Source: Candidatus Sphingobacterium stercorigallinarum
GTDB taxonomy: Bacteria; Bacteroidota; Bacteroidia; Sphingobacteriales; Sphingobacteriaceae
Length of the DNA stretch: 64,000 nt
Direction of reading: 5' to 3'
Assembly (NCBI GenBank): GCA_019115805.1
Contig: DXCW01000173.1
Coordinates: 1 to 64,000, forward strand
Shown piece after piece: positions 60,174 to 64,000 of this stretch; within the stretch, counting starts at the first letter, position 1; every line of letters starts with the position of its first letter. The position numbers and the translations under genes were made by a program. Below the pieces are notes generated by a model that did not search any database, had not been told where the DNA came from, and saw only the letters and a list, made by a program, of their open reading frames with translations.

Positions 60174-62282
60174 TTAAGAAATTTTATCCCAAGAAATTAC
60201 CGGTCCACCTTGATTTTCAAGAAACCGGGCCAACGGACGGTTTTTTTCCATTTCTAGATTGGGGTCTTCATGGAAGACAGCAATGACTTGTTCTCTGGCT
60301 TGCGCCAATAGCTGCTGATCGCGTGCTAGATCGGCGATTTTCATATCCAGTATGCCAGATTGTTGTGTGCCCGATAAGTCTCCTGGCCCTCGCAACTGAA
60401 GATCTACTTCTGCAATTTCGAAGCCATCATGCGTGCGTACCATCGTCTCCAATCGGGTTCGGCCATCCTTGCTGAGTTTGTTGCCGGAAATGAGGATGCA
60501 ATAAGACTGCTCAGCACCTCGGCCTACTCGGCCACGAAGTTGGTGCAACTGGGAGAGTCCGAATCGCTCAGCATTTTCGATAATCATGACCGACGCATTA
60601 GGAACATTTACACCGACCTCAATAACGGTAGTTGCTACCATGATTTGTGTCTCCCCTTTTATAAAGCGCTGCATTTCAAAGTCCTTATCTTTTACAGGCA
60701 TCTGTCCATGAACAATGCTGATTTTATACTGTGGAAGTGGAAATTCTTGCGCTAGGCTTTCTAAACCGGCTTCCAAATGCAAAAGATCCATTTTTTCGCT
60801 TTCCTTTATCAACGGGTAGACAATGTAAATTTGCCGTCCTTTTGCAATCTCCTCTCGCATAAAGCCGAATACTCGGAGCCGTTGGTTTTCGAAGAAATGC
60901 ACGGTCTTAATCGGCTTTCTACCCGCAGGAAGCTCGTCGATCAGGGAGATGTCCAGATCTCCATACATGGTCATCGCCAGTGTTCGGGGAATCGGTGTGG
61001 CGGTCATCACCAACATATGTGGAGGAATCGCGTTTTTTCGCCAAAGCTTGGCTCTCTGTTCCACACCAAAACGGTGTTGCTCGTCAATTACCACAAGTCC
61101 AATGTTTTTGAATTTAACCTTGTCCTCGATCAACGCGTGGGTGCCGATTAGAATATCTAACGTTCCATTTTCTAATGCGGCATGGATTAGTTTTCGCTCT
61201 TTACTACTTGTAGAACCCGTTAGCAGTTGTATCCGGCACCTGTTTTCACCCAACAGCTCGGCGACGCTCTGGTAGTGTTGGGAAGCTAAAATTTCTGTCG
61301 GGGCCATCATGCAGGCCTGGTATCCATTGTCGATGGCTAAGAGCATACTCATTAAGGCCACTACAGTTTTCCCGGAGCCCACATCACCTTGTACGAGTCT
61401 GTTCATCTGTGCACCTGTATTGCAATCCGAACGGATTTCTCGAATCACACGTTTTTGTGCATTCGTTAATGGAAAGGGGAGACGATTATGGTAAAAGTCG
61501 TTAAATTTTTCACCCACATGACGAAGTCGATGCCCTGCATATTTCTGAGTGTTCAGCTGTTTATTTCGAAGCAATCGGAGTTGTATAAAAAACAATTCCT
61601 CAAATTTCAATCGCTGACGTGCCGCATGGGCTAGTTTGGCCGTCTGTGGAAAATGCACATTTAATAAAGCGTCAGCAAACCCCATCAAGCCAAAATCTCG
61701 CAAAATATAATCAGGCAACGGCTCTTCTAGGGAGGAGAAGCAAGCAGCTAATGCAGCCTGCTGTAAACGTTGAATGCCCTTACTATCCAAGTTAAATTTC
61801 TTAAGCTTCTCCGTTGAGGAATATACCGGCTGTAAGCTTAGGTTTCCTGTTTTTTTTGCCTGGGGTTGGTAGAGCTCCATTTCAGGATGGGTAATCGAAA
61901 ATATCCCATTGAAAACGGTCGGTTTACCATAAATGATGTAGGGACTACCCACTTTTAAACCTTTTCGCACCCAAGATATGCTTTGAAACCAAACCAACTC
62001 CATACTGCCTGTATCGTCTTTGAAAACACCAATAAGACGCTTGCTACGTTTTTCTCCGGATTCTTTTAATTGGACCAAGCGACCTAATATCTGCGCCGCA
62101 GGGAGTTCGGATGTGAGCTGACCGATTTTATGAAATTGTGTGCGGTCTATATATCGAAATGGGTAATGTTGAAGCAGGTCGCCCAGCGTGAATATTTGTA
62201 ACTCCTTACGGAGTACTTCCCCTTTTTGGGGACCTACCCCCTTGAGGTATTCTATTGGTGTTATAAGTTTCAGATCCGCCAT
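60174..62282 (-). CDS. recG: ATP-dependent DNA helicase RecG
   Basis: 702-aa branch-migration helicase that remodels stalled forks and recombination intermediates. An N-terminal wedge/OB part (LKGVGPQKGEVLRKELQIFTLGDLLQHYPFRYIDRT) precedes the helicase core with Walker A GDVGSGKT, the DEQH box, and the second helicase domain with ATTVIEVGVNVPNASVMIIENAERFGLSQLHQLRGRVGR. The C-terminal TRAM-like region (LRGPGDLSGTQQSG) is normal. It lies upstream of hflX and is transcribed in the same direction. Confidence 0.97.
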   Translation of the reverse strand: MADLKLITPIEYLKGVGPQKGEVLRKELQIFTLGDLLQHYPFRYIDRTQFHKIGQLTSELPAAQILGRLVQLKESGEKRSKRLIGVFKDDTGSMELVWFQSISWVRKGLKVGSPYIIYGKPTVFNGIFSITHPEMELYQPQAKKTGNLSLQPVYSSTEKLKKFNLDSKGIQRLQQAALAACFSSLEEPLPDYILRDFGLMGFADALLNVHFPQTAKLAHAARQRLKFEELFFIQLRLLRNKQLNTQKYAGHRLRHVGEKFNDFYHNRLPFPLTNAQKRVIREIRSDCNTGAQMNRLVQGDVGSGKTVVALMSMLLAIDNGYQACMMAPTEILASQHYQSVAELLGENRCRIQLLTGSTSSKERKLIHAALENGTLDILIGTHALIEDKVKFKNIGLVVIDEQHRFGVEQRAKLWRKNAIPPHMLVMTATPIPRTLAMTMYGDLDISLIDELPAGRKPIKTVHFFENQRLRVFGFMREEIAKGRQIYIVYPLIKESEKMDLLHLEAGLESLAQEFPLPQYKISIVHGQMPVKDKDFEMQRFIKGETQIMVATTVIEVGVNVPNASVMIIENAERFGLSQLHQLRGRVGRGAEQSYCILISGNKLSKDGRTRLETMVRTHDGFEIAEVDLQLRGPGDLSGTQQSGILDMKIADLARDQQLLAQAREQVIAVFHEDPNLEMEKNRPLARFLENQGGPVISWDKIS

Positions 62283-62361
62283 AGAGTCAGTCGCACTAAA
62301 GTACTAATTTTGGCGAACGATTCCGAACTTAATCAGGGAAGACAATACTAAAACACCGCTT

Positions 62362-62775
62362 TTAGTCGGGTTTAGCCGGCGAAGAAATCTTAGCATAAAT
62401 GAGCTTGGGTTTGCCATCTTCACAGACCACATCCGTAGGTGGCGCAACGACGTCGCACGTAGAGATGATTTTATACGCTACGTTATAGTCCTGTTCGGCC
62501 TTCGTGTATCGGCGTACCTGGTCCATGAATTTGCCGGTATCAATAGCTAGGGGAACCGCGATATAGGATTGGGGGCCACCGCAGGCTTTGCTACCGATTG
62601 CGGTAAACTCCCAGTCGGCGGAATCCTCACAGTCGACCGAATCGACAATATTATGAATATCCCGCAACATGTCTTCAAGCCGTTGTTTATCGCGCTCTTG
62701 TGGATCCTTTAGCTCGCTTTTAGTACATGAAATTAAGGCAATAATACTGGCGAGAATTATGGTGATTCGTTTCAT
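62362..62775 (-). CDS. Small cysteine-rich lipoprotein, unknown
   Basis: 137-aa lipoprotein. The signal is short and ends in the lipobox ALISC (Cys17). The mature protein has five further cysteines (VDCEDS, SKACGGP, ISTCDV, VVCEDG) and a family-like core DWEFTAIGSKACGGPQSYIAV that I recall in Bacteroidota lipoproteins without a named function. The cysteines may form disulphides in the periplasm or on the surface. The gene is isolated between recG and ridA. Confidence 0.7.
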   Translation of the reverse strand: MKRITIILASIIALISCTKSELKDPQERDKQRLEDMLRDIHNIVDSVDCEDSADWEFTAIGSKACGGPQSYIAVPLAIDTGKFMDQVRRYTKAEQDYNVAYKIISTCDVVAPPTDVVCEDGKPKLIYAKISSPAKPD

Positions 62776-62906
62776 TTTCTTTTCATTTTACGGTTACAGT
62801 TGCTTTTACAAACGATTAAGTCAGCTGAAATGCTACAATCGTAAATAAAAAGATCGGTGGATGGCTCTTGTATTTGTTCCTTATAACGAAGCCTTCAGAA
62901 CAGCCA

Positions 62907-63296
62907 TTAGGCCTTCCAAGCAATGACGGAGATTTCTACATTTACCTCTTTGGGAAGAGTCTTGACGGCGACACATTCTCGTGCTGGCTGGTTCTCCTTG
63001 AAGTATTCTGCATAGACTTCGTTCACGGTACTAAAATAATCCATACTACTCAAAAAGATGCTTGTTTTTACAACGTCACTATAGTCGTATCCAGCGTGTG
63101 AAAGAATAGCACCGATATTTTTTAAGACTTGATGGGTTTCGTCCTGAACTCCTGTGCTAATTAGTTCCATAGTTTCCGCTACTAATGGAATCTGGCCAGA
63201 TACATATAAGGTTTTCTCTACTTTTACCGCTTGATTGTAGGGGCCAATTGCTGCTGGTGCTTGATCTGTGTTGATGATGGTTTTTTGTTGTGACAT
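62907..63296 (-). CDS. ridA: RidA family enamine/imine deaminase
   Basis: 129-aa RidA (YjgF/YER057c) protein. It hydrolyses reactive enamines and imines released by PLP enzymes such as threonine or serine dehydratases. The family pattern is AIGPYNQAVKVEKTLYVSGQIPL and, near the end, ARECVAVKTLPKEVNVEISVIAWK, with the conserved Arg in PARECV. It is on the minus strand, divergent from nagA. The serine dehydratase here (sdaA) is iron-sulphur dependent, so threonine catabolism is an equally good reason for its presence. Confidence 0.94.
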   Translation of the reverse strand: MSQQKTIINTDQAPAAIGPYNQAVKVEKTLYVSGQIPLVAETMELISTGVQDETHQVLKNIGAILSHAGYDYSDVVKTSIFLSSMDYFSTVNEVYAEYFKENQPARECVAVKTLPKEVNVEISVIAWKA

Positions 63297-63423
63297 GCTG
63301 CTTTTTTATTTTATGCGTTATATAAGTGGGCGCGTGTTTTTAGTCTTTGCTCCACGGGGTTTAGCGAATATACAACTCGATATCGGTATTTTCAACAGCG
63401 ATAAAATTAATTAACTTGCGAAA

Positions 63424-64000
63424 ATGAAAAGAAAACAAGCCTTAATAAATGGCACTATTTTTACCGGTTATCAGCAGTACTCGCAGCACGTGTTATTGCT
63501 AGACGGCGATAGAATTGCAGGAGTAGTATCCGGCGGTGAGATCCCCTCTTGTTATCATCAGGTTGACTTAGCGGGCGCTTATGTGTCGCCTGGACTTGTT
63601 GATCTGCAGATATATGGGGCTGCAGATCGTCTCTTTTCCCAGGAACTTACGGTCGCAGCTCTCCAAGAAATCGAAAAAAGCCTCCTTCGACAAGGTTGTA
63701 CATCATTTAACCTAACCCTGGCGACCAATACATTGGATGTCTTCACCCAAGCGATCGAGATCTTTAGGGAGGCCCAGCCCCGTGTGGCGTTAGGGCTTCA
63801 TTTGGAGGGGCCCTTTTTAAATGTGGAAAAAAGAGGTGCTCATCCCGCGGAATTAGTGAAACCGGTGAAAGTAGAACTTCTGGAAAATCTACTTCAGGAT
63901 TCAGATGAGATCGTGAACATGATGACAGTGGCACCAGAGCTGATGAATACGGAATCTTTGCACTATTTGCAGGAACGAGGGGTTCTTGTTTCTGCAGGCC
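63424..64000 (+). CDS. nagA: N-acetylglucosamine-6-phosphate deacetylase (3' end beyond window)
   Basis: Removes acetate from GlcNAc-6-phosphate in amino-sugar and cell-wall recycling. About 192 codons are visible and the frame is open at the window end. The amidohydrolase features are ALINGTIFTGYQQYSQHVLLLDGDRIAGV, the metal-site region VSPGLVDLQIYGAA (the usual HxH is replaced by QIYG, as in several NagA proteins that use a single metal), and LHLEGPFLNVEKRGAHP, which is the NagA signature. The start ATG at 63424 follows TTAACTTGCGAAA. Fits with the GH3 and murF genes as part of wall recycling. Confidence 0.92.
   Translation, partial: MKRKQALINGTIFTGYQQYSQHVLLLDGDRIAGVVSGGEIPSCYHQVDLAGAYVSPGLVDLQIYGAADRLFSQELTVAALQEIEKSLLRQGCTSFNLTLATNTLDVFTQAIEIFREAQPRVALGLHLEGPFLNVEKRGAHPAELVKPVKVELLENLLQDSDEIVNMMTVAPELMNTESLHYLQERGVLVSAG

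Overview
The window reads as a chromosomal segment of a Bacteroidota member, most likely family Sphingobacteriaceae (Sphingobacterium, Olivibacter or Parapedobacter relatives). The evidence is the gene families present (PafA-type alkaline phosphatase, DUF4270 and Kelch lipoproteins, SDR-type threonine dehydrogenase, an OMP_b-brl_3 barrel protein with a carboxypeptidase-regulatory plug, a DUF6695-like protein, a DUF4488 protein), signal peptides ending in AQ or SQ, and repeated copies of the Bacteroidota -7 promoter element TAnnTTTG in front of genes. I found no rRNA, tRNA, CRISPR array, insertion sequence or phage module. Coding density is high and most genes are housekeeping.

Layout. 1-3378: sufBCD iron-sulphur assembly operon (minus), with sufD cut by the window edge. 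3705-6676: Lrp regulator, a DUF6695-like protein with permuted-papain features, uracil-DNA glycosylase and a small membrane TPR-like protein. 6705-9602: two secreted hydrolases (M19 dipeptidase and a serine hydrolase carrying a GH3-C-like leader domain). 9688-17582: xseAB, a di-haem peroxidase, uvrA, pafA and a cysteine-bearing Rrf2 regulator. 17579-26185: VOC protein, murF, pfkA, a DsbD split into two genes, birA, rsfS, ftsH. 26234-29047: LUD protein, rhomboid protease, and a YtxH / holin-X-like / unknown triplet. 29067-36317: fcl, trmB, a two-component system coupled to pncA, and a DUF4270-Kelch lipoprotein pair. 36484-41901: asd, tdh, yebC, a frameshifted DUF4488 gene, a protein with 108-bp tandem repeats, and a DeoR regulator. 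41888-48619: a surface-glycan region (CapA-like, PP-loop asparagine-synthetase-like, Wzx-like flippase, two glycosyltransferases, FkbM methyltransferase). 48600-64000: DUF3820, trhO, TM2 protein, barrel protein, TetR, NagZ-type GH3, sdaA, MBL hydrolase, lipB, hflX, recG, a lipoprotein, ridA and the start of nagA.

Themes. Several genes serve cell-wall turnover (murF, NagZ-like GH3, a separate beta-lactamase-fold hydrolase, M19 dipeptidase, nagA). DNA repair is well represented (ung, xseAB, uvrA, recG). In at least six genes (pfkA, xseA, uvrA, the histidine kinase, the 40250 repeat protein and the 47846 glycosyltransferase) the -7 box lies 3-8 nt from the best start codon, which predicts leaderless or nearly leaderless mRNAs.

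The best leads for something undescribed are the CapA / PP-loop / flippase operon, the GH3-C-plus-beta-lactamase architecture with the complete GH3 encoded elsewhere, the homopolymer frameshift in the DUF4488 gene and the KPSGFTPRFKG repeat protein. None of them is proven to be a new system by sequence alone.
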